A stretch of DNA of 64,000 nucleotides from the NCBI RefSeq assembly GCF_003286085.1, contig NW_020825294.1, positions 12,298,501 through 12,362,500 of the forward strand, given 5' to 3'. Source of the DNA: Drosophila persimilis. Taxonomy: Eukaryota; Arthropoda; Insecta; Diptera; Drosophilidae. The notes beneath the pieces are model-generated. The model saw only the letters and a list, made by a program, of their open reading frames with translations, made no database searches and was not told where the DNA came from. Below are positions 10,301 to 22,505 of this stretch, piece by piece. Both the position numbers and the translations under genes were made by a program. Position 1 is the first letter of the stretch. Each line of letters starts with the position of its first letter.

Positions 10301-13300
10301 AACCACCAAAATCTGGAAAAGCTGCTCTGAAGTGCACCCCGCGGACGACGATTAATGCTCTAACCCGAAATTCTGCAGCAACTGCAACAACAACACTAAC
10401 ATCCAAAATAACTACAGCCCACTAGACCCCAAATGACCTGAATTTCTAAAGGAAAAAGAGAGCCATAATGAAATCATCAGAGAAAGTGGACTTCATAACT
10501 GAAAAAAAAATATAATATATATTTTTAACGCAACACACACCAATCCACAATTCGCCGAGATAGCTGCATATCACCAACAACCAAAACCACGAACCATCCC
10601 CAACCATCCTTCATCATCACACAACAAAAAAGGCTAACTACTAACTTCGCAGACATCTCAGACTCAAACCCACACCTAACCAAACTAGCCCAGCAACCCA
10701 CCCAAGAAGAAATGGGTTTCGAGGAAATTACGAAAACCAAAAAAACCAAAATTTCCCAGATACTGTGATATCACCACTGGGAATACCACATAGCCACATT
10801 AATGCATTTGGAGGCACAGCCTCATCCTCATAGACAACTCCATATCCCACACCCAAATCCCTCTCAACTCCGACTTTGACGCAGTAGGGGTCAACATCAA
10901 ATCCAAAGTCAACATCATATCCTACATCTCCCTAAACAAACCCTTCAATGCCCTCAACCTACAAAACGTCCTAACCCCAACCACAAACGACTCCACGCTT
11001 GTACTAGAAGACTTTAACAGCTGGCACCCCTACTGGGGCTCACCTAAGGCTAACCTAAGAGGGAAAACCTTAGACTCTTTGCTGGACCATTCCAATTATA
11101 TTTTCTTAAACGATAAATCCCCCACGCACTTCTCAACACATAAAACATTCACCAACATTGATCTCTCCCTAGCATCAGAAACTATTGCCCCAGAGCTCCT
11201 CTGGGAAGTAATAGACGACCGTAAAAAAAACCGTCCTTCAAACTAAAAAGTTCTGACTGGGATCTCATCAATAACTCATCCATAAATTCAACTCCACTAC
11301 CCAAACAAGCGACAACGTTAACAGGGAAAACGCAATAATTAAAAAAATTATAATTTTTGCATCCCTCAAAACACTACTTTCTCCCTCTCCCGTTCCGTTC
11401 CCTGGTGGAAAAAAGGCTAACAGTCCTTAAAAGAGAAAAAGTCACTAAATGGAAAAAACTCAAACGGGACATAAACAACGCCACCAACATAGAATTTAAA
11501 AGAGCAATCAGGGAAGCTAAACGGAAATCGATCCTTGAGTTCACCACCCAAATACACCCTAACTCAAAGGCATCCACAACATGGTCTAATATCAGACGGC
11601 TGTGCAGACTCTACCCAGCTAAAAATATAAACAATATCTATAACCCCCACACCCAATCAGACACAATCAACCAAACCGAAATAGCCAACTCCTTCGCCTA
11701 AACTATACCCCAACGCCATCAGCACTAGAAATCGAAAAGGAAATTTCCCTTATAGAATTCTCATCAGCACTGTACTCCACATCTCCTACTTAATGTTAGA
11801 AAACCCACACCCCCACCCTTAAAACGAAAATTTTGAGATATACGTTTTATAGTGAGATCTAACAGGAGTGCGGATACCAAATTTGGTTACTCTAGTCTCT
11901 GAGATTTATGAATATCCCCAGATCTGCATCCTTTGCGGGGGCGGAAGGGGGTGTGGCGAAATTTTGAAACAAACTCGTCTCGGTCCGATATATTAGGAGT
12001 GTGGATACCAAATTTGGTTGCTCTAGCTTTTATAGTCTCTGAGATCTAGGCGCTAATTTTTTACTCTAAGCAAAGCCGCCTATGCTACGTGTGTGTTAGA
12101 GAGAGACAGGGCGAGAAAAAATGAAATTGTTTTCTTGATGCTGGCTATAATAATAATACGATCCAATTCAGATTCCGCAGTCTAAAAGATATCGTCATTC
12201 TCTACGATTCTGCGTTTTTGGTTTTCTCGTATCTTTAAAATTGTGGATGCCACAGATTTTCGCCCTTTGTGGGGGCGGAAGTGGGCGGGGCAAAGTTTTG
12301 AAATATTTTTGTAGCAGTGACATATCACAGAAGTCTGGATCCAAAACATCGTTGCTCTAGCTCTTATAGTCTTTGAGCATTAGGCGCTGAAGGGGACGGA
12401 CAGACGGACAGACGGACGGACGGACAGACGGACAGACAGACATGGCTCAATCGACTCGGCTATTGATGCTGATCAAGAATATATATACTTTATGGGGTCG
12501 GAAACGATTCCTTCTGGACGTTACACACATACACTTTTACCACAAATCTAATATACCCCAATACTCATTTTGAGTATCGGGTATAAAAACCCACACCCCC
12601 ACCCTTAGAACGACTTTAACAGAACACTCAACTCATACATCCCACAATCGCTCAAACTCAGCCTAGTTCTCCCGATTCTAAAACCACAAACAGACTTAAA
12701 ATCCTACAGACCCATATCACTTAATTATTGCTTATAATTATTATTATGGTGGTTTGTTTTGAATAACAAACTATTCCACAACAGCCAACTATGTTTTAAA
12801 CGAGGCAAATCGGTGCTAGATAGCCCACTCTACGTAGACCACCTAGCCACCAGAGCCATTGCCGTAAGAACGAATCTAACCTTAATCTCCCTTGGCTTCA
12901 CCAAAGCATTAGACAAAATAGGTATCAACTCTATTGTCCAACAAATAAAAAAAAATTTTAAATGTCAAAGAGAAAAATCCTCGTGAAAAGTGGCCGAACC
13001 TCTCGAGTACCTTCCCACTTCCCAACGGCATACCCCAAGACTTCCTCATCTCATATCAATAATCTCAAAATAGACCTTGCCAAGCCACTGGGCATTATCA
13101 AACACCTCTCACTTGTAAAAATCACCAAATCTCTAATCATATCCAAAGTAAACTTCTGCCTCCTCATATATGGTTACTCACCTAAAAACCAGCTTAACCA
13201 CCAGCTTAAAGCTACGATTAATGCAGCAACAAGAGCCGCCTTGGGTGCATTTCGCACACCCACCCACTAACAACCTTCTATCCGAAGTCAACTTACACCT

Positions 13301-16300
13301 TGGAACAGAATGTCGACGAATGGGTAAAAAAGGCAGTACACGGCGCAGCCATCGGTGTTTCCGGGGTGTTACGATTGTGGACACAGCCGGGTGTCCGATA
13401 CTCACTTACTTTAAATCAAGCAAAAATCAAATATTGTTAATTGTCGCGAGCTCTCACCATTTTTCACACTGTTTCCGCGTAGCTGCAACGTTTTGGCCGT
13501 GAGTCCACTAAGTTCGATCTGCTGCCGCAGCTGTTGCTCAACCTGAGCATGATGGCCCGTCGGATTGTATATATAAACTACTCCAGAGCCCATCTGACTG
13601 AGCTTGAGCGGTAGGGCCGCCTCATTCTTCACAACAGACATGGCGTGCATAGCGAGAATGGCTCCAGAGACGCACACAACGGGAAGGGACAGCTGGTAAA
13701 GATAAGGAGAAACCCAGTTCATCGGTTACAATAACATTTTCCAGTTCGGTTGTGTGCGTAGACAACTGGAGCGACTGCGCTGATGATAGGGCATTTCATA
13801 CCATTATGACAGCATATAACCACTCGTTGGCAAGGAACGTCCACTTCTTGTAGAACACCGCCAGCCACAGCTGCCACGTGCTGGGCGGAGTGTGCTGGCT
13901 GGGTAGTCGCTTGTAGAGCGCGGTCAGCAGGGGCGCATCGTTCCGAGAGCCGTCTGGAGTGTCCACCTGATCCTGCTCTCCCGCACATCTGAAAAGCAAA
14001 TAAAAGATAAGGGCTATCCAGGGATAACTAAAACTCTAACCAACCTTAGAAAAACATCTTCTAGTGAAGTATCCGTCATAGAAATGGTACTTATTTCCAG
14101 CTCACTTGTCCTCGACTCCAGTTTGAGCAGCATTTCCGAGAAACACATCTTGTACGCATACGGCAGGCAAATGTAGACAGTCGGCTTCACCACATTCTAA
14201 GGGAAGTTCAAGGAAAATCATTGCACACGCTGGATAAAGGGCGCATCGAAGTGGAATCTTACCAGCACGCGGGCAGTCGGAACGTAATCGAGTATAATTT
14301 TCATTATTTCACGTTCGCGGAATGTGAAATCGGTGACTTCCAGCTTTAGGCGGTACCCGATGCCCAATCTACGCTTCAGTTCCAGAGGGGAGCCAGTGCT
14401 CTGCAGCTTTCCGTTGGCCAAGATGCAGATGGTGTCACCCAGCACTTCGGCCTCCTCCATGTAGTGGGTGGTGACCAGAATGGCCTTCTCCTTGCGCAGA
14501 TTCAACAGGATGTCCCACAACTGGCGTCGGGACTCGATGTCCAGTCCAGACGAGGGCTCGTCCAGAATCACAATTCTGAGCAGCGGACAAGAACACTTTA
14601 AGTTCGGTTTTCTAGAATTCTACGAGTATCACTTACTTTGTGTTTCCTGCAATGGCAATGCCCAGCGACAGGCGCCTCTTCATTCCCCCTGACAAATTGC
14701 GCCCATACTCGTCGCGTTTCTCTTTGAGGCCCAGTTTTTTGAGCTTGGTATCAGCCCAAAGACACGCATCCGAGCGGCGTGACCCGCGCAGCTGGGCAAA
14801 GAACTCCAAATGCTGATGACACGTCATGTAGCTCATGAAAACACTGTGCTGGGGACAGAACCCAATCAGGTGGCGATACGAGGCCACATCGCGCTCGCTA
14901 CAGACAACAATCTTGCCCGCATCCTTCGGGACCAGACCTAAACAATGCCGAGAGGAAGGTCAATATGGACCCTGATAAGGGGCAGATGGTGAATCAAAGA
15001 TCGAACCCATAATCATGTTCATCATCGTTGTCTTTCCGGCTCCGTTGTGGCCCAAGAGAACAGTGATCTCCTTGTTGTTAATCGTCATATTTAGATTGTC
15101 CGAAATAAGCGTTTCGCGTTTACTTGTCTGGAACTTCTTGCACAGTTCCGATATGATGATGGCATGGGTTCCACGCGGTGCAGTTGTGTACTCATTGCGT
15201 TGTCGCTTTTTGTACGTATTGGGCTGGAATTAGGACGAATGAAGTTATCCTTTTAATTATAAGATATGCCACAATTACATCCAGGAAGAACAGAAAAGGA
15301 CGCTTGAGTCCCCCAGGACCGGGGAAAACACAGGTCATATAGTTGTAAAGCAGAGCGTAGAGGATGGATTGAGCAATGAGTGAACAGTAGATCCAGAACA
15401 TGCGGGTGGAGTCATCTTTGATCTCACGGAAAAGATCCGCTGCCCCAAAGTGGCGATCTGTGAAAGAATAATAGAGCAGAATGTGAGGAATGAAAGCTCA
15501 AGCGAAGGCTGCCGCTGCTGCAGATGCCTACGTTTGTTGGAGAAGGTCTGGAACACATCCAAGCCCTCAAGGAAGGCATTGGTGCTAAACAGGAAAAAGG
15601 CCACAGAGGTGACCCAGCTGCGGACAAAACTGAACACGTAGGGAATGATCAGCATCACCAGGCCGCCAATTTTCGCGTAGAAAACTGAAAATGATAATGG
15701 AGAAGACATCCGCATGGAGTATTCTGTGGGATTTATCGGAGGGCAGTCCTTACCAGAGTGAAAGCACACGGAGATTAAGTACGCGTACGACATAGTGGCC
15801 AATATGTAAAGCAGATACAAAACAGCGATGTAAGCGAAGCCAATCAGGCCCAGAGCCTCGTAAAAGTAGGCGGCGATAAGGACAAATAGAAGGAGCGCTG
15901 CATAGCAGATAAAGCGAATGAAAAAGAAGGTGAGGCCATTCAGGAAACTCATTGGAGTGACTAGATTTAGAAACTCCTTGAGTCCGTTCTGTTTTTCCTC
16001 CACAAAAGGGACAACAAAAGTGCTCAGCAGGACGACATTGAAGAGGATGCTGCATAGTGTGCCAAAGTAGGTCAGACGATGGCTGTCCATGCTGCTAACC
16101 TCCAGGTTGGGCATGGAACTAAGCAGGAGCTCATAGTTGGGGTTTAGTTCCTGATACTTCATATACTGGCGGTCCAATATGTGCTGCAGCGTCAGAAAAC
16201 CCACCCGTATGTAGTCGTCGTCATCTGAAAGCGGGCATGACAAAGACGAGAGTTCGTTAAACCATCTTAAAAAAAGAAAAACTCGGAAAAAATGTACGCA

Positions 16301-16945
16301 CCCTTCTGATGATTTATCTCTTCATCATTCACGAATCGTTTCTTGGGCGAAATTCGCATTTGATTTGAGCTCAGACTATACACGAGCCGTCCAACAGAGC
16401 CCCGGTTGGGCACTTGTTTAAAGTTGATTGCGAAACAGTTGCCCAGGCAGTTCTGTTCCATGTCCAGCTGCATATCGGAGCTAATGTTGTAGATACGGAA
16501 ACCTGCGGGGCAAAATTGTGTGTATTCCGGACCGGCGGATGCCTTCAAAAATTAAGAGAGACTCACGCTCTGCAGGGATCTCCAGCTCCTGTCGCACCAT
16601 GTCCATAATATCATCGACATTGTTACTGCTGGGTGCAAAATATATATAGTCCAGGTCGTTTGCAGGGAAGTAAAGTTGTTTCAGTACATCCTAAACAAAG
16701 TAGATGAGCGTTAATAATCAATAAAAGCTGATTGCAACGTCACTCTTATCTACACTACTCACGTAGTCTTTTGGTTCGAGCTCCTCCAAGTTGTGCTTCA
16801 CAGGTCTCACCGACCAGTGCAAATATCCACATAGCACAGCCGCAGACCCAATAAAGATACACAGTAAAGGCACCAAATTGAATCGCAAATATAGAAAGTT
16901 TTTACGGAGAAACACAAAGAACAATGGGCTGCCCCTGCAAGCCAT
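7307..16945 (-). CDS. ABCA-subfamily full ABC transporter (15 exons)
   Basis: Exons: 16945-16763, 16690-16567, 16502-16302, 16224-15754, 15684-15532, 15457-15279, 15223-15007, 14937-14637, 14575-14263, 14196-14045, 13988-13802, 13692-13458, 9526-8903, 8835-7830, 7766-7307. All junctions are GT-AG and keep frame, giving about 1,601 residues, the usual ABCA size. Order: TM1 with a large lumenal loop, membrane block, NBD1 (Walker A GHNGAGKTT about residue 495, signature LSGGMKRR, Walker B VILDEPSSGLD), second membrane block, NBD2 (GINGAGKTS about 1288, YSGGTKRK, LVLLDEPTTGVDP, H-loop TSH). It probably moves lipids. D. melanogaster CG31731 is the likely relative, from memory. The ATG at 16945 is the first real ATG in frame. 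Intron 12 (13457-9527) is swollen to 3.9 kb by transposon debris, yet no exon is damaged. Confidence 0.9.
9530..10035. other. ABCA intron 12, proximal part, no feature recognised
   Basis: Non-coding sequence between exon 13 of the ABCA gene and the first LINE similarity. The stretch from about 9780 may already belong to the LINE 5' region, but I see no motif that proves it. Confidence 0.4.
10036..13320 (+). mobile_element. Degenerate I-type non-LTR retrotransposon (LINE), antisense in the ABCA intron
   Basis: Several broken frames on the plus strand fall in the order of a LINE. At 10160-10430 there is an ORF1-like piece (RYERVNVRPQPRPLKCNNCQ, start of a zinc-knuckle region). At 10900-11240 there is an endonuclease piece (LEDFNSWHPYWGSPKANLRG). 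At 11357-11700 a linker opens with WWKKRL. At 12610-12990 there is a reverse-transcriptase N-terminal piece (SYRPISLNYC, SLGFTKALDKIG). At 13060-13280 an RT-distal piece ends in AATRAALGAFRTPTH. The part that should carry the YADD active site is deleted near 12990-13060. Frameshifts and stops are frequent, so it is dead. Wording is closest to the I-factor clade, an assignment from memory. Confidence 0.7.
11833..12593 (-). repeat. DINE-1/INE-1-like dispersed repeat, copy A, inside the LINE
   Basis: This shares with the other copies the end ATACTCATTTTGAGTATCGG, the run of GACGGACAGACG repeats near 12396-12442, and the GATTTTCGCCCTTTGTGGGG blocks. It lies on the opposite strand to copies B, C and F. 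It is shorter than those copies and splits the LINE between its endonuclease and RT parts. Nearly identical bases flank it on both sides (11800-11827 and 12584-12612). Non-autonomous, non-coding. Confidence 0.7.
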
Positions 16946-17488
16946 TGTGGGTGTCAATGAAATTGTCTCCGATTTTTTTCTGGGCGGCGCCAACTTTACT
17001 ACAAACTTATCGTTAATTGTGATTTACATATATGTAGCGGGTGTTTCAGCAAATTCTGATAAAAAAAAATGTGTAATAAAAACAAAACTTATTCATCGCA
17101 CAACAAAAAAGATATGGAAAAAAGATTGTTATGGGCGGTTTTGGAGAAAGCCGATAGTTATCAGGGCTGGAGAAGAAAAAGACAGCGGCATCTATTGTGG
17201 ATCCTAGGAAGCAGTGGCTGCGTTGCGGGGGAGAAAAGAAAACGGGGACGAGGAAAAAATCACCACACATCACCCACGCACGTATACTCCCATTCACAAC
17301 ACATTACAACCCCCCCATTACACACATACATACACCCGACCGACCCACAGTTAAATAAAATTACCACAATAAAAACGAGAAAAACAAACCACGATCAAAC
17401 ATAAACATCCGCGAGATTAAGGAAGCGACAACTTTAAATGGGGCTGCCAATTCGGCCGAGATAGGGTTAATTTTTCTGTTAGTATTTT
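16946..17488. other. ABCA upstream region, no gene seen
   Basis: This holds the presumed 5' untranslated region and promoter of the ABCA gene; I see no clear Motif 1 or DRE. Frames in it are short and lack splice or protein signals. Confidence 0.45.
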
Positions 17489-18374
17489 TATACCCGATAC
17501 TCAAAATGTGGTAAAAGTGGATGTGTGTAACGTCCAGAAAGAATCGTTTCCGACCCTATAAAGTATATATATTATTGATCAGCATCAATAGCCGAGTAGA
17601 TTGAGCCCTGTCCGTCTGTCCGCCCGTCTGTCCGTGTGTCCGTCTGTCCGTCCCCTTCAGCGCCTAGTGCTCAAAGACTATAAGACCAAAGACTATATAA
17701 GACCACTTCCGCCCTCACAAAGGGCGAAAATCTGTGGCGTCCACAATTTCGACGATACGAGAAAACTAACAACGCAGAATCGTAGAAGATGACTATATCT
17801 TCTATAGTGCAAAATCTGAACCAGATCGTATAATTATTATAGCCAGAATCAAGAAAACAATTTCATTCTTTCTCGCTCTGTCTCTCTCTAACACACAGGT
17901 TTCATGGTCGGTTTTGCCAATTACAAAATATGAGTTCAAGGATCTCAGAACCCATAAGGGCTAGAGCAACCAAATTTGGTATCCACACTCCTGTGATATC
18001 GGACCTTGACCGTTTTGTGTCAAAATTTCGCCCCACCCCCTTCCGCCCACACAAAGGACGAAAATCTGTTCCATCCACAATATTGCAGATTCGAGAAAAC
18101 TAAAAACGAAGAATCATAGATAATGACCATATCTCTCAGATTGCTGAATCTGGATCAGATCAGATAATTTTTATAGCCAAAGGAACAAATCAATTTGCAG
18201 TGGCTACGCAGCGCCCGACGTCACGCTCAGACTGATTTTCTGTGTCTCTCGCACGCACTCTTTGTCGTGTCGTGCAATATTAGCGGCGTCTGCCGGAGGA
18301 GAGCCATACTGACTTAGTATCGGGTATAACTGTAGAGTCGCGGTGTCCGCAGCAACTCACAACGTTCCCCCTCG
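17489..18374 (+). repeat. DINE-1/INE-1-like dispersed repeat, copy B
   Basis: It begins TATACCCGATACTCAAAATG and ends with the block ACTCACAACGTTCCCCCTCG. In between are the shared core: CGTTTCCGACCCTATAAAG, a GTCCGTCTGTCCG run, paired blocks of the type CCAAATTTGGTATCCACACT, and GAGGAGAGCCATACTGACTT near the end. It is a non-coding element of about 0.9 kb. The core closely resembles the D. melanogaster INE-1/DINE-1 core (Helentron-related). Obscura-group relatives are, from memory, called SGM or ISY. Confidence 0.75.
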
Positions 18375-19529
18375 TTTTGTATAATTAATATTGTTACAAA
18401 AATAGATAAATAAGAAAATATAACATGGATATAATATGAAAGTAAACGTAGTCATGAATGAGCAGAAAACGGTAGTTGGGTATGTCGATAGAGAGAAGAG
18501 CGGGACCCTGAATATGAAAAGGGAGCGCGCGAATTCAAAATGGAATGAAAATGCTCATGGAAGGGTGGGACCCTGCTACGAAGACAAGTCTGTCCTATAG
18601 GTTAGATTTATTTTTTTTGTATGTTTTTTTGTTTTTGTTTTGTTCAATCCGTCCCCTGGCTTATCGGGTCGGAAACACCCCTGACTTCACCGTGAGCTAG
18701 CTGGGAACGATAGGCCAGGGTGGCAAAGAGGCGGATCATAACAAGATAGCAAAAACATCGGAAAACATCAGTAAACATCGGAAGAAAAACATCGATGCTC
18801 GATGCATCCGGCTGGCCGCGCGATAGCGAGCCCAGTTGAAATTCAAATACAAATTTACTTAACAGATGCGGTCAAAAGCAATAAAATTGATTTATTTATA
18901 AATAAATCATAGCTGGCAAACAACGGTCAACACTTTTTCCCTTTGCTTTCTCGTCACTGATAAAACAGAAAAAGACCACGCAGACACGGTCTCTCACTGA
19001 GCAGAACACTTTTTGTCTCTTCGCTTGTGTTATGTGTCTTAGATGAGCAGAACCAAAAAAGTATCTGAGTAAAGTGTTTTTAGTTTTTTTTTTTGTGTAT
19101 ATTTTTATTTATTCATGTTTTCCACATCTTTTGGGCTATTGTATTGTAATATGTATATTTATTTGCAAAATTGGCAAACGAACATTTTCGTTTTGCTTTT
19201 CACGATTCATTTTATTGAATAAATACATCTTTTGATCGCAACTGTAAATAAATAAAAAAAATAAAAAGAGTGATTGTTTTGATTCATATTGATTATTGGA
19301 TTTTGTAGCTTGAGATTAACTAGTCTTATGTTGAGAGAAAATCGGTTCAAAATGTTTGTTCTCGCTCGTGGCTCTCTTGCAGTGCTCTCTGAGCACGCAA
19401 GATCGGCTCTGCGTCGGAGTCGGGGAGTTTATGCTATCTCTGGTTGCGACCAGTTGAATAAATGCATTATTTCCTGACAATTTGTAAAAATAGCAATTAG
19501 AGCTCGCTGGACCGGAGTCAACTTATATT
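18375..19529. other. Gap between dispersed repeats; no gene, possible LTR debris
   Basis: No coding frame is supported. GGGACCCTG occurs twice at 18504-18575. Around 19290-19480 there is a segment resembling retroviral-type LTR sequence, with AATAAA near its end, but I found no partner LTR and cannot assign it. Confidence 0.35.
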
Positions 19530-20614
19530 TATACCCGATACTCAAAATGAGTATTGGGGTATATTAGATTTGTGGTAAAAGTGGATGTGTGAAACGTCCA
19601 GAAGGAATCGTTTCCGACCCTATAAAGTATATATATTCTTGATCAGCATCAATAGCCGAGTCGATTGAGCCATGTCTGTCTGTCCGTCCGTCTGTCCGTC
19701 CCCTTCAGCGCCTAATGCTCAAAGACTATAAGAGCTAGAGCAACGATGTTTTGGATCCAGACTTCTGTGATATGTCACTGCTCCAAAAATATTTCAAAAC
19801 TTTGCCCCGCCCACTTCCGCCCCCACAAAGGGCGAAAATCTGTGGCATCCACAATTTCGACGATACGAGAAAACTAAAAACGCAAAATCGTAGAAGATGA
19901 CTATATCTTCTAGAGTGCAAAATCTGAACCAGATCGTATAATTATTACAGCCAGAATCACGAAAACAATTTCACTCTTTCTCGCTCTGTCTCACTCTAAC
20001 ACACAGGTTTCATGGTCGGTTTTGCCAATTGCAAAATATGAGTTCAAGGATCTCAGAACCTATAAAAGCCAGAGCAACCAAATTTGGTATCCCCACTCCT
20101 GTGATATCGGACCTTGACCGTTTCCTGTCCAAATTTCGCCACACCCCCTTCCGCCCCCGCAAAGGACGAAAATCTGAGGCAACCACAAATCTCAGAGACT
20201 ATTAAGGCTAGAGTAACCAAATTTGGTACACACACTCCTTTAAGATGTCACTATAAAACGTATATCTACGCCCCACCCCCATCCGCCCCCACAAAAGACG
20301 AAAATCTGTTGCATCCACAATATTGCAGATTTGAGAAAACTAAAAACGCAGAATCATAGATAATGACCATATCTATCAGATTGCTGAATCTGGATCAGAT
20401 CAGATCATTTTTATAGCCAAAAGTAACAAATCAATTTGCACTGGCTACGCAGCGCCCGACGTCACGCTCAGACTGATTTTCTGTCTCTCTCGCACGCACT
20501 CTTTGTCGTGTCGTTAATATTAGCGGCGTCTGCCGGAGGAGAGCCATACTGACTTAGTATCGGGTATAACCGTAGAGTTGCGGTGTCCGCAGCAACTCAC
20601 AACGTTCCCCCTCG
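19530..20614 (+). repeat. DINE-1/INE-1-like dispersed repeat, copy C (most complete)
   Basis: It has the same boundaries as copy B (TATACCCGATACTCAAAATG at the start, ACAACGTTCCCCCTCG at the end) and about 1.08 kb. The first 34 bases form a small inverted repeat (TATACCCGATACTCA and TGAGTATTGGGGTATA). It contains several tandem-like blocks of about 150-200 bp with CCAAATTTGGTA and ACGAAAATCTG. Non-coding. This is the best reference copy in the window together with copy F. Confidence 0.75.
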
Positions 20615-20619
20615 TTTCA

Positions 20620-20725
20620 TTTGAAAAAAGCATTCCGAATTTCAGATTCTTTTGAAAAATCCATTTTTGTTTGGCTCTACTTCTCCCCAGCGTCTGACAC
20701 CACGAAGCCGAATCCTCTGTTTCAT
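20620..20725 (-). pseudogene. Scrap of the 3' end of 'unit gene 1'
   Basis: On the minus strand this matches the end of the decayed unit gene 1 near 24250-24300, including a frame that reads VRRWGEVEP followed by an A-rich AAAAATGGATTTT stretch. It is wedged between dispersed-repeat copies C and D. It shows that the two-gene unit described at 30.8-33.3 kb is present at least three times in this window. Confidence 0.55.
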
Positions 20726-20730
20726 CTTTT

Positions 20731-21275
20731 TATACCCGATATTCAAAAGTAGTATAGGGGTATATAGGATTTTTGGGGAAAATAGATGAGTGTAACGATC
20801 AGAAGGAAGCGTTTCCGACCCCATGAAGTATAGATATTCTTGATCAGCATCAATAGCCGAGTTGATTGAGCCATCACCGTCCGTTCGTCCCTATGAGCAC
20901 CTCGTGCTCAGAGACTTTAAGAGCCGTTACCGTTAAAAGTGTAACGCCCCGCAAAGGACGAAAATCTGTGGTATCAACGGATCTCAGAGACTATAAGAGC
21001 TAGAGCAACCAAATTTGGTATCCACACTCCTGTTAGATCTCACCGTCTTAAGTTTATTTCAAAATTTCGACCCACCTCCATCCGCCCCCACAACGAAAAT
21101 CTGTGGCATCCACAATTTTGAAGATACGAGAAGATATCTACCAGATTGCCGAATCTGGATCAGATCGGATCATTTTCATAGCCAAAAGGAACAAATCAAT
21201 TTGCAGTGGCGCCCTATGTACGCCCTAAAATACTCTCAATCAAAGCAACGAACCAAAACAAAATTCGAATTGTGT
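20731..21275 (+). repeat. DINE-1/INE-1-like dispersed repeat, copy D, forming an inverted pair with copy E
   Basis: It starts with a variant head (TATACCCGATATTCAAAAGT) and carries the shared core. From about 20897 onward it is nearly identical, in inverse orientation, to 25490-25860. The match runs through the end of the dispersed repeat into non-repeat sequence (CAAAGCAACGAACCAAAAC). That flank is part of a BEL/Pao-like integrase frame in copy E, so both copies derive from one junction. Confidence 0.65.
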
Positions 21276-22505
21276 ACATTTCTTTATCACAAGATTTCGC
21301 GATTTATATACAGTCAGTCACAAAAGTATTCGTCTCTAGGTATCCTCTATATTCACGTTCGTTTTTGGTGGTTGTGTTACAACGAATTTAATCGTTCTTT
21401 CATAGTGTTTGTAGTGGGGCGGATCGAAGCTCAACTCTCCCACAACGCAATTGATGATCCAGTGAATCTCCGAGTAGCCGTCATAAAAAATGAAAACCGT
21501 TGTGTTTCGTGGTATATATATAATTATGTGTGTGTATTTGGTTGGGGGGTGGTCTGAAGCGGGGGTGAAATCGTAACTAACTAACTCTTATGATGCTTTT
21601 GCTGCCGTGAGCGCCGTGTGGATCGTGGATCCGAGCGCCCCTCCGAGCGCGCGAGAGCGAGTTGGGACCGGGGCGCACGGAGTTGGCACAGTGCGCGGAA
21701 ATTGTTTACTGCTGGCCTGAACACATCGGATGGGGTAAATTAAATATTTATCTAACATAATTTAACATAATTTTATTTAAATCTTATTCATTTTTTTTTA
21801 TATAAAAAACAAAAACTTCGAACAAATTTGATATTACAAAAATATTCGTATCTTCCGAAAATTTTTTTGGCGCTTGGGAAACCATTTCGGGGAAACCCGA
21901 ACATTTACATTCGTGCCGAAAAATTGATCTGTCTTATTAAAAATGCAAAATGCAAAAAGGGTCAGAATTGAACGATTCGCAAAAAAAATCATCTTGCACA
22001 ACACAATGAGGCAAATCTAATAAATATATTAGTGAGTTCCTACGTCCAAAATTTTGCAGAGCAAATGGTGTCAAATTGAGTTGGGGAGATGCTTATCTTA
22101 AGTCTCTGGCATAAGAGAAGTTAAACTTCTCAATCCAGTGTGCCAGACAGAGCTACTAAACAGAAAGTTACGAGAGCGAGAGAGAAAGAACAGTTATTGA
22201 AGTTGAGGTCATAGCGAGAGAGTGATAAAGCAACAGAAGCTACAAGACGAGAGACGAGAGCTGTAATGTAATGTAATGCGTACTCACGGCAACAACACAA
22301 ACACGACAAGCCGACGCCGAAAAATTAGAAGTTAAATGAATAATGTTTAAACACAAATCAAAAGGCATGCACTCGCAGAATAGAATAGATTTCCAGATTT
22401 TAGGCTGGTTAGGAAGTTAATTAAAGTTTATATATGAAAACACCGGCTGTTTATGCAAAACAAAGGAAAAATATGCGGAGCACAAAACAAAAACGTGTCT
22501 GTCAA
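21276..22505. other. Unassigned repeat-rich stretch, no gene seen
   Basis: No supported coding region. It contains CAGTCAGTCACAAAAGTATTC near 21312, which resembles a Tc1/mariner terminal motif, a G-rich purine tract around 21555-21690, and an AG-rich block at 22140-22260 resembling LTR or untranslated sequence. None could be delimited. Confidence 0.35.

Noticed and set aside
12396-12442. GACGGACAGACG run as a CRISPR-like or satellite array
   Set aside because: It is the simple repeat inside the DINE-1-like element and recurs in each copy; there are no spacers.
16945-16993. ABCA start at 16993 (16 extra residues)
   Set aside because: The codon there is TTG; the first ATG in frame is 16945, with a good Drosophila start context.
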